From an uncultured Pelagibacteraceae bacterium (GTDB lineage Bacteria > Pseudomonadota > Alphaproteobacteria > Pelagibacterales > Pelagibacteraceae), in contig CACCFT010000002.1 of NCBI GenBank assembly GCA_902545405.1, forward strand, positions 1 to 64,000: a stretch of 64,000 nt of DNA, in the 5' to 3' direction. Below the pieces are notes generated by a model. It did not search any database and had not been told where the DNA came from. It saw only the letters and a program-made list of their open reading frames with translations. Position 1 is the stretch's first letter. Each line of letters opens with the position of its first letter. Below, in pieces: positions 47,219-56,345 of the stretch. Both the position numbers and the translations under genes were made by a program.

Positions 47219-48937
47219 ATGAAAAATCCTTTTGCAAACCTATTTAAAAAAAAGTCAAATGAAGATAAGTCGAGTCCGCCTGTTCCTAAAGGGGATGAAG
47301 GAAAAAAAAAAGAGGGATTTTTTAATAAATTATTAAAAAATAGATTAGGAAAACAGTCAATTAAAGGTGAAGAAATCCTAGGTGTTGAATTAACTCCAAG
47401 TGAAATAAGACTATCACAAGTTTCCAGCAATAAAGCAAATCAATGGGTTCTTGATAAATTCTACGTACATAAATTTGATGGCATTTCTGAAAATGGAACT
47501 GTACTTGAAAATCCAGACAAGGTTGCAGACGAACTAAAACTAGCTATTCAAAAATCAAAAATAAATACTACTAATGCCGCAATAGCAATACCTGTTACAA
47601 GTGCAATTATAAGAGTGGTAACTGCTCCATTGATGACTGATGAAGAATTAAAAAAAGCTATAGATACAGATTCACTTTGGGAAAATTTAGTGCAACTTAC
47701 AGATAATTTAAATGATTACTCAATTTTCCATCAAGTTATAAATAGAGATAAAACGGGCAACACAATGGATATATTGTTTGTTGCTTCAAAACTTTCAGAC
47801 ATAAACAGTTATACAGATATCATTAAAAAGGGTGGATTAAATGCAGTTATTATTGATGTAAAATGTTTTGCATTAAAATCTGCAGTTGACCAAATAAATC
47901 AAATTGCAGGATCAATTGAAGATTCGAACCTAACGGCTGTTCTAGAATTTGGATTAGATGAAAATTATGTCATGATACTTTACGAAAATAATCCAATCAT
48001 AACTGATATTTTTATAAGATCTCAAGATAGAAAAACTTTACAGGAAAGTAATAACCAGGAAGAAATGGATGCTCTTGTTAGAAGATACATGACACAAGTT
48101 AAGCAAGCTGTTCAAGACTTTGAGCAAAAATATGAAAAGAGAATTAGAAATTTAAAAGTAACTTCAAATTTAACTAATGTTGAAGATTATCTTGGAAGTT
48201 TTAGAAAAAATATGGTTAATACCGGATACAATTTATTTGATCCATTCGATGGTATAAAAATTCCAGCTCAATTAGAAAATGACATTAAAATGGATAATAG
48301 ATCCTACTTCTCTACAGTTATGGGATTAGCTTTTAGAAAACTTGATGTATTTGGTTATTACAAATTTGTAACAGCTGTAAAAAATATAAATCTTCTACCA
48401 AACAGAGAAAATATGATAGCTCAAAAAAAAGCTAAAGCATTTTCTAATTTTGCTTTTAAAGGAATTGTTGGTGTAGTAGCAGTTATATATATAGTTTTAT
48501 TTGGTTTATCTTTTTGGCAAATTACCAACTTAAATAAAAAAATAGAGGGCTATGATGAAATTGTACAAAATCATGAATTAAAAACTTTAGAAAAAAACAA
48601 ATATGCAAAAGAAATAGGTTTTATGCTTAAGTCACTTGAATTAAGTAAATCAATTAAATCAAATAAAACCGTCAGTTTTAGAGTTTTAGCTCAAATCGCA
48701 TCAGCAGTTCCTAAAAGAGTTAAGTTTAGCAAAATAGAATATAATGGATCAGACTTAATTGTAATAGAGGGAACTGCTTTTAGCGATCAAGATATTTTAA
48801 AACTCATAAGTAACTTAAATAATAAAAAGTTGATTTCTCAAGCTTCGTTAGCAAGCATGACGTTGCCACAGGGTCAACAACAAGGAACTCAAACCATGAA
48901 AGGCTTTAAAGTGGCTTGTGTATTGGAGCAAATATAA
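47219..48937 (+). CDS. PilM-PilN fusion, inner-membrane pilus alignment protein
   Basis: 572 aa. A charged Lys/Pro-rich lead (1-50) precedes a PilM/actin-like domain (about residues 52-380; ILGVELTPSEIRLSQ, NAAIAIPVTSAIIRVV). NINLLP at 389-394, the PilN motif that normally docks on PilM, follows directly, then one membrane helix (about 413-433) and a periplasmic coiled coil plus a ferredoxin-like PilN domain (PKRVKFSKIEYNGSDLIVIEGTA). PilM and PilN are separate proteins in Pseudomonas and Neisseria. MSHA systems have the larger MshI in this slot, so an MshI-like protein is the alternative name. First gene of the assembly operon. Confidence 0.82.
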   Translation: MKNPFANLFKKKSNEDKSSPPVPKGDEGKKKEGFFNKLLKNRLGKQSIKGEEILGVELTPSEIRLSQVSSNKANQWVLDKFYVHKFDGISENGTVLENPDKVADELKLAIQKSKINTTNAAIAIPVTSAIIRVVTAPLMTDEELKKAIDTDSLWENLVQLTDNLNDYSIFHQVINRDKTGNTMDILFVASKLSDINSYTDIIKKGGLNAVIIDVKCFALKSAVDQINQIAGSIEDSNLTAVLEFGLDENYVMILYENNPIITDIFIRSQDRKTLQESNNQEEMDALVRRYMTQVKQAVQDFEQKYEKRIRNLKVTSNLTNVEDYLGSFRKNMVNTGYNLFDPFDGIKIPAQLENDIKMDNRSYFSTVMGLAFRKLDVFGYYKFVTAVKNINLLPNRENMIAQKKAKAFSNFAFKGIVGVVAVIYIVLFGLSFWQITNLNKKIEGYDEIVQNHELKTLEKNKYAKEIGFMLKSLELSKSIKSNKTVSFRVLAQIASAVPKRVKFSKIEYNGSDLIVIEGTAFSDQDILKLISNLNNKKLISQASLASMTLPQGQQQGTQTMKGFKVACVLEQI

Positions 48938-49575
48938 TGGACCTAAAAAACATAACAATGGATGATCTAAAGCAAAAGTTATCAACTATAGATAAAAAGA
49001 CTTTTATAAAATTTGGTTCTGGCTTTGGAGCAATTATACTTTTTTTAATAATTTATTATGTAGTGTTAAATCCAATGGTTAAAGAGAGAAAATCAAAATT
49101 TGAAGATAAGACATTAAAGCAAGATGAAATTGCTCAATTTGAAAATGAGATAATAACTTTTAAAGCCAGAATAAAAAAAATGAAACCTGAATTTGAAAAA
49201 ACCTCAACTTTGTTTCATTCAAAAGCAGAAGTTGAAGACCTTTATGATAGTTTGAGCAAATATGCTGCTGTTAATGGACTAGTTATATCCAAAATTGAAA
49301 AGAAAAAACCCAAGCCTATTTTCAAGTCAGGGATTGCAGAACAATCAGAAAATAACATAACTAAAGATATGGTTTCATATTATCAAATACCAGTTGACTA
49401 TGAAATAAAAGGTAATTTTTTAGGTTATATTAAGTTTAAAAGAGCTGTTTCAAGACAAAATAAAATGTTAAATTTTGACAAAGAGACTATAAGTATAGTA
49501 CAAAATGATTCAACTGGAGCGATTATAGCACAAGGTGAATTAACAATTGTAGGATTACCTGATGAGTTTTTTTAA
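48937..49575 (+). CDS. pilO: PilO-like pilus alignment protein
   Basis: 212 aa from the ATG at 48937, which overlaps the preceding stop codon as TAATG. Short cytoplasmic N-terminus, one membrane helix (about residues 25-42), a coiled coil (KFEDKTLKQDEIAQFENEIITFKARIKKM) and a periplasmic PilO domain. PilN and PilO form dimers that connect the cytoplasmic and outer membrane parts. Overlaps the next gene by 14 bp. Confidence 0.87.
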   Translation: MDLKNITMDDLKQKLSTIDKKTFIKFGSGFGAIILFLIIYYVVLNPMVKERKSKFEDKTLKQDEIAQFENEIITFKARIKKMKPEFEKTSTLFHSKAEVEDLYDSLSKYAAVNGLVISKIEKKKPKPIFKSGIAEQSENNITKDMVSYYQIPVDYEIKGNFLGYIKFKRAVSRQNKMLNFDKETISIVQNDSTGAIIAQGELTIVGLPDEFF

Positions 49576-50008
49576 AGTTTTAATAATAATAATTTTTTCA
49601 TTATTTTTGAGTTTATCTTTTGCTGATAATCATGGAAAGAAAAAAGAGGTTTTAGAAGGAGTTAATGAAATTGCAAAAGAGTTGGAAGATGAAGAAGAGG
49701 TACCTCTTAACGATCCTTTTGCTGGTAACGAAGGTACCACCTCTGCATCGAATATTCCAGATGGAGAGCAAGATAATGAGATGAGTTTGTATAACTTTAA
49801 ATTAGCAGGACTAATTTCTGGTAAAGATCATAGCTATATTTCATTAGTCAACTCTGGTGGTGAATTTTTAACAGTAACTCTCGGCCAGTTTTTAGGCGAA
49901 ATTCAATTGATAGATTTAAGATTAACAGAAGCTATTTTTAAAAAATCTGACGGCAAATACATGATTATAGATTTTAATAATATTGTAAGAGAGACCGATG
50001 AATATTAA
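49562..50008 (+). CDS. pilP: PilP-like periplasmic pilus protein
   Basis: 148 aa: N-terminal signal or anchor (MSFFKVLIIIIFSLFLSLSFA), an acidic flexible linker, and a small beta domain (YNFKLAGLISGKDHSYISLVNSGGEFLTV) that resembles PilP/GspC homology regions binding the secretin. There is no lipobox cysteine, unlike many PilP lipoproteins. An MshK-like assignment is equally possible. Position between pilO and the secretin supports the role. Confidence 0.78.
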   Translation: MSFFKVLIIIIFSLFLSLSFADNHGKKKEVLEGVNEIAKELEDEEEVPLNDPFAGNEGTTSASNIPDGEQDNEMSLYNFKLAGLISGKDHSYISLVNSGGEFLTVTLGQFLGEIQLIDLRLTEAIFKKSDGKYMIIDFNNIVRETDEY

Positions 50009-51551
50009 AAAATTCTATTCGGTTTTAGGGTTAATATTTCTTTTATTTGCTTTAAACGGTTGCCAAAGTTTAAAAAAATATGATAAACCTTTCAAACATA
50101 ATACACCTTTAATTAAGAACAAAGAAATAGTTGATAGCGGAAAATCAGAAGTAGCCAAAACACTTGAAATGGGTCCCAAACCTGTTGAAGGTGATGTAAA
50201 AAAATTAGGGAAAAGAAAAAAAATATCTTCTGAATCACAAAGAAATTATTTAATTATACCTGATGATTACCCACTGCTTAAACAAAGAGTTACTCTTAAA
50301 TTTAAAAATCTAGATTATAAAGAAACCATGAAACTAATGGGCAAAATCGGTGAAATTAATGTTTTAGTTGGAGATGAAGTTGCAGGAGCAATTTCAGCTG
50401 AACTTATTGATGTTCCTTGGGACAAAGCATTTCAAGCTTTATTAGACATGAAAAATTATGCTTCTGATGTTGATGTAAATAGTAATTTAATAAGGGTTCA
50501 CGCACCAGAAACATTAACTGCCCAAGAAACATACAAATCTGAGCGAGCACAAGCTGTGAAAAAGAAGGTTGAATTAGAAGACAGTGTTGAGCCAATTTAT
50601 TCAGAAATATTTAGACTTTATTATATAACACCAGCACAAGCTAAGCAGACAATAGATGAATTATTTACTCAGTCATCTGGTGACAGCTCTTTTACGCCAA
50701 TACAAATTACTGAGGAAACAACCACTAGATCAATAATTGTAAGAGGAAAAGAAAAAGATTTAGATGTAGTAGATAAAGTAATTAAAGAAATTGATATAAG
50801 AACAAAACAAGTTTTGATTGAAGCTTTTATTGTTGAAGCAAATTCTGATTTTGAAAAAGCATTAGGTACAAGATTAGGCGCTTATTATGCAAGGGGTGGA
50901 AGAACTGTAGGAGGTTTAGCTGGAGGAAGTTCAGGTACGAATATTGATGATCCAGGCACTGCTGCTAACTTAGGTGAAGCGACTGATAGCTTAGCAAACT
51001 TTGCAATAACAAATCCTACAAGTGGTATAGGAATTTTAAAAAAGACTGGGTCAGGTGTTTTAAAAGCTGAAATCACCGCATTAGAAAGAATGGGTTTTGG
51101 TAAAACAATATCAAATCCCAAAGTTTTTACTTTAGATAATCAAGTTGCAACTGTTACTCAGGGAGAGGAAATACCTTATGAGGCACCAGGAGAAGGAGGT
51201 GGAGCAGCGACAATAGCTTTTAAAGAAGCTGCTTTAAAATTAGAGGTAACACCAAGTATAATTGGTGATGGAAATGTACTTTTAAGTATTCAAGTTAATA
51301 ACGATACACCAAATAGATCAGTACCAGGTGACACGCCAGCTGTTAATAAAATGGAAATTGTAACAAAATTATTGGTGGCGGATGGAGATATTGTAGTAAT
51401 CGGTGGAATTAAAAAAAATAATGTTGTCAATTCAAAAGAACAAATCCCTGCAATTGGCAATGTACCTGTAATAGGTAATCTCTTTAAGAATAGAGAAAAT
51501 TCTGATAATCTTGATGAACTATTAGTGTTTATAGCACCAAGAATTTTGTAA
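49998..51551 (+). CDS. Type IV pilus secretin (PilQ/MshL-like lipoprotein)
   Basis: 517-aa secretin. A lipoprotein signal peptide ends LNGC with Cys22. An STN/N0-like domain follows (about 92-170; KFKNLDYKETMKLMGKIGEINVLV), then an N1/KH-like domain (about 200-265), and the secretin domain (about 270-517) with VTQGEEIPYEAPGEGGG, KEAALKLEVTPSI and VIGNLFKNRENSDNLDELLVFIAPRIL. It forms the outer membrane pore for the pilus. The lipobox and compact size resemble MSHA MshL more than Pseudomonas PilQ. Overlaps pilP by 11 bp and pilB by 1 bp. Confidence 0.9.
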   Translation: MNIKKFYSVLGLIFLLFALNGCQSLKKYDKPFKHNTPLIKNKEIVDSGKSEVAKTLEMGPKPVEGDVKKLGKRKKISSESQRNYLIIPDDYPLLKQRVTLKFKNLDYKETMKLMGKIGEINVLVGDEVAGAISAELIDVPWDKAFQALLDMKNYASDVDVNSNLIRVHAPETLTAQETYKSERAQAVKKKVELEDSVEPIYSEIFRLYYITPAQAKQTIDELFTQSSGDSSFTPIQITEETTTRSIIVRGKEKDLDVVDKVIKEIDIRTKQVLIEAFIVEANSDFEKALGTRLGAYYARGGRTVGGLAGGSSGTNIDDPGTAANLGEATDSLANFAITNPTSGIGILKKTGSGVLKAEITALERMGFGKTISNPKVFTLDNQVATVTQGEEIPYEAPGEGGGAATIAFKEAALKLEVTPSIIGDGNVLLSIQVNNDTPNRSVPGDTPAVNKMEIVTKLLVADGDIVVIGGIKKNNVVNSKEQIPAIGNVPVIGNLFKNRENSDNLDELLVFIAPRIL

Positions 51552-53299
51552 TGATAAATATAAGCAGAGAGTCTGAGATTAACTTAATTAACATTCTTAT
51601 AGATCAAGATATTATCTCTGGAAAAGATTTAGCTGAAATAAAAAAAATTTCTGGTGACGGAGATAAATCTCAACTCGATGCAGTTTTTGAATTGAATTTA
51701 ACTGACGAAGATAAAATTTTAGATCTCCTAGTAAAAGATCAATCTTTAGATGTTATAGATCTATCAGTTATTGAGGTTACTGACGAATTGAAGGCAGTTC
51801 TACCTTCTAATTATATAAATATGAATTTTATAGCACCTTTTAAAATTGAAGGTAAAGTTTTACATATAGCAATTTCAGATATTTCAAAACTTAGTTTGAT
51901 GAGAAATCTTAGAACAATAACTAAAATGGATATTGAATTACATGCAGCTAAAGTATCAGATATATCAAATTTTGTTGATAAATTGCTTGCGGATGGTGAA
52001 AGAACAATATCTGACATAAGACAAACCAATGCGGAAAAAACTAAGACGTTTGATTATGATGTTGATGATCAGGCAGAAGTTTTAGAAAAACCACCTGAAG
52101 AGGACATTGAAGCTATAGAAAACGAGTCTGAAGTAATTAAATTTAGTACTGCAGTAGTGGCAGAAGCAATAAAATCAGGGGTATCTGATATTCACATAGA
52201 GCCATATAGGTTTTCATCTAGAGTGAGATATAGACTTGATGGAATACTGACGGAGCAAGAGCACTTTAAGAAATTTCTTCACTCAAATTATGGAGCAGTT
52301 GTAACAAGATTCAAAATTATGGGAAAATTAGACATTGCAGAAAGAAGACTTCCTCAGGATGGAGCCATACCTTTTAAAATAGATGGAAAAGTTGTTGATT
52401 TACGACTTTCAATTTTACCGACCGCTACTAATGAAAGAATTGTAATGAGGGTTTTAAACAAGGATGCTGGAGATATTAGTCTTGAACAACTTAATTTCGA
52501 AGAGACAGATCTTAAAAATTTAAGAAAAGCTATTCATGGAACTCAAGGGTTAGTATTGGTGACCGGTCCAACGGGATCAGGTAAAACAACAACGCTATAT
52601 AGTATATTAAAAGAAGTTTCTAAGCCTCATTTAAATATTTTGACAGCAGAAGACCCAGTTGAATATGAACTTGATGGAGTTGGACAAGTTCAGATAAAAG
52701 ATGATATCGGATTTAATTTCTCTACAGCTTTAAGATCTTTTTTAAGACAAGACCCAGAAATAATACTTGTTGGTGAGATGAGAGATAAAGAAACTGTTGA
52801 TATTGGATTAAAGGCTGCACTAACTGGTCACTTGGTATTTAGTACTCTTCATACTAATGATGCACCAAGTACGATTACTAGACTGCAGAATATGGGGACA
52901 CCAGATTATTTAATTAGTGCTGCTGTAACTTTGGTTTTAGCTCAAAGATTAGCTAGAAAAACTTGCCCTGATTGTAGAGAGCCAGATGAAGACATCACAC
53001 CAAAAGCATTAGCTGACTTAGGATTTACTGTTGAACAAGCTTCTCGTGCTAAAGTTCAAAAAGGAAAAGGTTGTACAAAATGTAAAGATACTGGATACAA
53101 GGGAAGAATGGGTATTTATGAAATTCTTAACATTACAAAACCAATAAAAGAAGCAATTTTAAGAAAAGCAACCACTCCTGAATTAAAAGAAATAGCTTCC
53201 AATGAGGGATTTAGAACAATGCAAGATATGGGAAGAGAATTAATTCTTACTGGGGACCTTAATTTTAGAGAGTATGACAGAGTACTCTCTATGGATTAA
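51551..53299 (+). CDS. pilB: Pilus assembly (extension) ATPase PilB/MshE
   Basis: 582-aa GspE-family ATPase. An N-terminal MshEN/T2SSE_N domain (about residues 10-155), a linker, then the motor domain with Walker A GPTGSGKTTTLYS, Asp box TAEDPVEYEL, Walker B EIILVGEMRD, His box HLVFSTLHTNDAP and the tetracysteine zinc site (TCPDC and CTKCKDTGYKGRMGIYE). It powers pilin polymerisation. Two bases separate it from pilC. Confidence 0.95.
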   Translation: MINISRESEINLINILIDQDIISGKDLAEIKKISGDGDKSQLDAVFELNLTDEDKILDLLVKDQSLDVIDLSVIEVTDELKAVLPSNYINMNFIAPFKIEGKVLHIAISDISKLSLMRNLRTITKMDIELHAAKVSDISNFVDKLLADGERTISDIRQTNAEKTKTFDYDVDDQAEVLEKPPEEDIEAIENESEVIKFSTAVVAEAIKSGVSDIHIEPYRFSSRVRYRLDGILTEQEHFKKFLHSNYGAVVTRFKIMGKLDIAERRLPQDGAIPFKIDGKVVDLRLSILPTATNERIVMRVLNKDAGDISLEQLNFEETDLKNLRKAIHGTQGLVLVTGPTGSGKTTTLYSILKEVSKPHLNILTAEDPVEYELDGVGQVQIKDDIGFNFSTALRSFLRQDPEIILVGEMRDKETVDIGLKAALTGHLVFSTLHTNDAPSTITRLQNMGTPDYLISAAVTLVLAQRLARKTCPDCREPDEDITPKALADLGFTVEQASRAKVQKGKGCTKCKDTGYKGRMGIYEILNITKPIKEAILRKATTPELKEIASNEGFRTMQDMGRELILTGDLNFREYDRVLSMD

Positions 53300-53301
53300 C
53301 T

Positions 53302-54543
53302 ATGTCATCTGAAACTTTTACTTACAAAGGTATATCTGGAGGCAAATACATTGAGGGAGAGATAGAGGCTATTAATCAAGAAGAAGCCTCGTTTAAGTTA
53401 AAAGAACAAAAAATTATAATTACAAATTTAATCAAAGTAAAAAAGAAAAAAGCCGCCAAAGAGAAGGGCAAAAAAGGTGGTTTTTCATTTGGTAAAAAGA
53501 AGGTTTCTCCTCAGGATGTAATGATATTTTCAAAGCAATTTGCAACTATGGTAAAAGCTGGTTTGCCTATATTAAATGTCCTTTCAATGTTGAGAGATCA
53601 AATAGAGCACCCAACAATGAAGGAAATAATTGAGGATATAAGAAAAAGTTTAGAAGGGGGAATAACGCTATCAAAGTGTTTTGAAAAATACCCTAAGATA
53701 TTTGACAATATATATATCAATTTGATCAAGGCTGGAGAGGCAAGTGGTAAATTAGATGTTTTTCTATTAAAATTAGTAGACTCTTTAGAAAAAAGAGAAA
53801 AAGTTAAGAAAAAAATTAAAAGCGCTTTAACCTATCCAGTCGTTATGTTTACGGTTGCAATAACAGTTATGGTCTTCATGTTAATCAAAGTAGTTCCAGT
53901 GTTTGCAGAAATGTACGAGGGTATGGGAGTAGCACTTCCAACACCAACTGCAGTAATTATGACTGCTAGTAATTTTATGAGGGGGGCAGGAGGACTTACG
54001 CTAGGTATTGTAGTAGCAATTATCTTTATAATATTCAAATATACAACAACAAAAATACCAACAATAAGATATAAATGGCATCAGAGAGTTTTAAAAATGC
54101 CTGTCTTTGGAGATATGATTTTAAAATCTTTAATTGCTAGAATTTCTTTAATCATGGGTAATCTAAGCTCAGCTGGAGTAAACCTTCTAGAAAGTATTGA
54201 GATAGCAAAGCAAGTAAGTAATAATGATGTAGTAACACAAGCTTTAGAAAATGTTAAAAAGGGAGTTTTCTCAGGTGATACTCTAACAAAATTGTTTTTA
54301 AAAGAACCAGTATTTCCACCAACTTTTAGTCAATTAATTTCTGTAGGTGAACAAACTGGAAATTTAGATGAAATGTTTACATCTGTATCCAGCTACTATG
54401 AAGAAGAGTTTGATACAGCTGTTGATAATATGTCGAGTTTGATAGAACCTATCATGATAGTTTTCATGGGTTTGATGATAGGTGGTTTGATGATAGCAAT
54501 GTATTCTCCAATATTTAATGTTGGAGCAATTATAGGTGGTTAA
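53302..54543 (+). CDS. pilC: Pilus inner-membrane platform protein PilC/MshG
   Basis: 413-aa T2SSF-family platform protein: two homologous cytoplasmic helical domains, each followed by membrane helices. Motifs include FSKQFATMVKAGLPILNVLSML, KIKSALTYPVVMF, VPVFAEMYEGMGVALPTPT and the C-terminal IEPIMIVFMGLMIGGLMIAMYSPIF. It couples PilB and PilT to pilin extraction. Its end overlaps the end of the convergent RsbW-like gene by 4 bp. Confidence 0.95.
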   Translation: MSSETFTYKGISGGKYIEGEIEAINQEEASFKLKEQKIIITNLIKVKKKKAAKEKGKKGGFSFGKKKVSPQDVMIFSKQFATMVKAGLPILNVLSMLRDQIEHPTMKEIIEDIRKSLEGGITLSKCFEKYPKIFDNIYINLIKAGEASGKLDVFLLKLVDSLEKREKVKKKIKSALTYPVVMFTVAITVMVFMLIKVVPVFAEMYEGMGVALPTPTAVIMTASNFMRGAGGLTLGIVVAIIFIIFKYTTTKIPTIRYKWHQRVLKMPVFGDMILKSLIARISLIMGNLSSAGVNLLESIEIAKQVSNNDVVTQALENVKKGVFSGDTLTKLFLKEPVFPPTFSQLISVGEQTGNLDEMFTSVSSYYEEEFDTAVDNMSSLIEPIMIVFMGLMIGGLMIAMYSPIFNVGAIIGG

Positions 54544-54971
54544 AAGTTTAAATTCTTAGTTAAGATCAAATGGTTGATCCATGGTTTTTCACCTTCTTTA
54601 AAAACAACTGCATCCATGATTTGTTGAATAAAGTAAGTTCCTAGGCCACCAGGCTTTATATCATCAATATTTCTATGTCTTATATTTTCTTTATCAACCG
54701 GTCTACCTTTATCGAAAAATCCTATCTCTAGCTGACCTTTATCCAATGAAATTTTTATCTCCATTTTATCTTCAGTGTCTTGACCTTTGTAAGCATGTTT
54801 AACAATATTTTGTGCAGCCTCAGCAATTGCTAAAACTAGCTCATCTTTTAGATCTTGATTGATATCTAATTTTTCAAAAACTTTTCTTGAAAATGATCTT
54901 ACTTCTTTTAAACTAGATGAACTAACTACAAAATCTTTCTGTTCAGTTATTGAAATTGTTCCTTCACTCAT
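54540..54971 (-). CDS. RsbW-like serine kinase / anti-sigma factor
   Basis: 143-aa GHKL ATPase of the HATPase_c_2/RsbW type: N box ELVLAIAEAAQNIVKHAY, G1 box GFFDKGRP and G2 box PGGLGTYFIQQIMD. The family binds a sigma factor or other target and phosphorylates a STAS antagonist. The STAS gene lies 3 bp upstream on the same strand, as in rsbV-rsbW pairs. No partner sigma factor is in the window. Its placement inside the pilus region, between pilC and the pilin genes, is suggestive of a regulatory link. Confidence 0.9.
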   Translation of the reverse strand: MSEGTISITEQKDFVVSSSSLKEVRSFSRKVFEKLDINQDLKDELVLAIAEAAQNIVKHAYKGQDTEDKMEIKISLDKGQLEIGFFDKGRPVDKENIRHRNIDDIKPGGLGTYFIQQIMDAVVFKEGEKPWINHLILTKNLNF

Positions 54972-54974
54972 TGT

Positions 54975-55274
54975 TCAGTCTAAGTTTAAAATTTGCTCTA
55001 ACTTTGCCATCATAATTACTTTAAGCACAGACTTACTTATTTCTTTAAGTATAACTTTTGTTCCTAACTCAGTGGCTTTTTGGTGACTTTCTATAAGGAC
55101 TGAAATTCCTGATGAGTCCATATATTGAACATCTTTTAAGTTCAGATGAACTTCTTTTTTTGCCTCAATTAAAGGCATAATAATTTCTTTTGCTTTTTCT
55201 GTTACGTCCATATCAATTTCACCATTTAAGTGAACAGTAGATATGTTTCCTTCTTCAGTAACTTTATATGACAT
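54975..55274 (-). CDS. RsbV-like STAS anti-sigma factor antagonist
   Basis: 99-aa single STAS domain: VTEEGNISTVHLNGEIDMD, LNLKDVQYMDSSGISVLIESHQKA. The DSSG motif (residues 52-55) holds the serine that RsbW-type kinases phosphorylate and that PP2C phosphatases restore. Co-directional with the RsbW-like gene and the probable substrate of the three PP2C domains encoded in this window (30.7, 56.7 and 59.2 kb). It is divergent from the major pilin gene across a 143-bp gap. Confidence 0.9.
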   Translation of the reverse strand: MSYKVTEEGNISTVHLNGEIDMDVTEKAKEIIMPLIEAKKEVHLNLKDVQYMDSSGISVLIESHQKATELGTKVILKEISKSVLKVIMMAKLEQILNLD

Positions 55275-55346
55275 AATTATTAATATTTATTAAATTTCGC
55301 TTTTAAATCAACAAAAATGACCCATTTTGATTAGTTTTAAAGTATA

Positions 55347-55374
55347 GAAATTGTCTTTTAAAAGATATAATTTC
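55347..55374. repeat. Interrupted inverted repeat upstream of the pilin genes
   Basis: In the 143-bp gap between the divergent STAS and pilin genes, GAAATT (55347-55352) and AATTTC (55369-55374) flank a perfect 12-bp palindrome TCTTTTAAAAGA (55354-55365). A perfect TATAAT (55366-55371) overlaps the right arm. This may be an operator or a 5' leader structure; no -35 at standard spacing is evident. Confidence 0.4.
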
Positions 55375-55417
55375 AATATATATACAAATTTTTTATTATA
55401 ATATAGGATAACAATTT

Positions 55418-55882
55418 ATGAAAAAAAATAACAAAGGTTTTACACTTATAGAATTATTAGTTGTTGTAGCAATTATCGGAATTTTAGCGGCAGTTGGTGT
55501 TGTTGCATACTCTGGCTACACTTCAGGAGCTAAAAAACAAGCTGCTAAGTCAAATCATTCAGCAGTTGCCAAATATATAGCTGCAGAATTACAGAAATGT
55601 AATTTAGGTGAATCTAAAGCAATGAATGAAAAATTAACATGCTCTGGAAAAAAAGGTGGTACTGTTGCAACGGCTGCAAAAGAAGCGTTAGAGGACTTTA
55701 AAAACCCTTACGACACAAGCGCTAAAGCTGTTACTGATACAGGTAACGCGACTGCAGACACTGACGTTGGATATACAAGGGTAATTGGAACAAGCGATAC
55801 TTTAGTTACGATTACGACATGTTTTACAACAGGATGTAGTTCAGCAGATAATAGATCAGAAACTAAAGTTACTGTTGAATAG
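55418..55882 (+). CDS. Type IV major pilin candidate
   Basis: 154-aa prepilin with a short basic leader MKKNNKG cleaved before FTLIELLVVVAIIGILAAVGVVAYSGY (Phe+1, Glu+5). The globular domain contains four cysteines, the last two in TTCFTTGC, consistent with a C-terminal disulfide loop. An AGGAT-type ribosome site stands nine bases upstream. Its own long 5' gap and position first among the pilin genes favour it as the main subunit. Assembled by the PilB/PilC system upstream. Confidence 0.92.
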   Translation: MKKNNKGFTLIELLVVVAIIGILAAVGVVAYSGYTSGAKKQAAKSNHSAVAKYIAAELQKCNLGESKAMNEKLTCSGKKGGTVATAAKEALEDFKNPYDTSAKAVTDTGNATADTDVGYTRVIGTSDTLVTITTCFTTGCSSADNRSETKVTVE

Positions 55883-55912
55883 GCTCAACAATTTAAATTT
55901 TAACAATTTAAT

Positions 55913-56341
55913 TTGAGTATTCTTTTTAAAAACACCAAAAGTTCTGGTTTTACCTTAATAGAACTTTTGGTTGTTGTTGCTATTCTTGGAATAATCGCTT
56001 CAATAGGAATAATGAGTTACAACGGCTATGTATCTTCAGCTAAGAAAAAAGCTGCAGAAAATGTTATGCAACAAATATCTTTGGGTCAATCAGAATATTA
56101 TTCTGATAATGGAATATATTATAGAAACAGTACTAGCACATCATGCTCACCAACAACGACAACTTCCAACGCAATTGAAACTAATTTACTGGGAGGAAGT
56201 GATAGTATTACAGATGATATGGGTTACAATTTATGTATTTCCAACGATGCTACAAACTACAAGGTATTTGCGAAAGAAGTTGACGGAAATTGTCAAATCA
56301 CAATGACAGCCTTAGGTAATTTTAATAGAACAAACTGTTAA
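55913..56341 (+). CDS. Second type IV pilin
   Basis: 142 aa from a TTG start (no in-frame ATG precedes the leader). Leader MSILFKNTKSSG, then FTLIELLVVVAILGIIASIGIMSYNGYVSSAKKKA. The helix is nearly the same as in the preceding pilin but the globular domain differs (QQISLGQSEYYSDNGIYYRN, a PilE/GspG-like pattern). It lies 30 bp after the first pilin. The weak start suggests lower expression, so it may be a minor subunit or an alternative pilin. Confidence 0.88.
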   Translation: MSILFKNTKSSGFTLIELLVVVAILGIIASIGIMSYNGYVSSAKKKAAENVMQQISLGQSEYYSDNGIYYRNSTSTSCSPTTTTSNAIETNLLGGSDSITDDMGYNLCISNDATNYKVFAKEVDGNCQITMTALGNFNRTNC

Positions 56342-56345
56342 ATTA

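Noticed and set aside
50885..51121. Minus-strand open frame inside the secretin gene
   Set aside because: Pro/Val/Lys-rich antisense reading of a clear secretin domain; no start context and no homology pattern.
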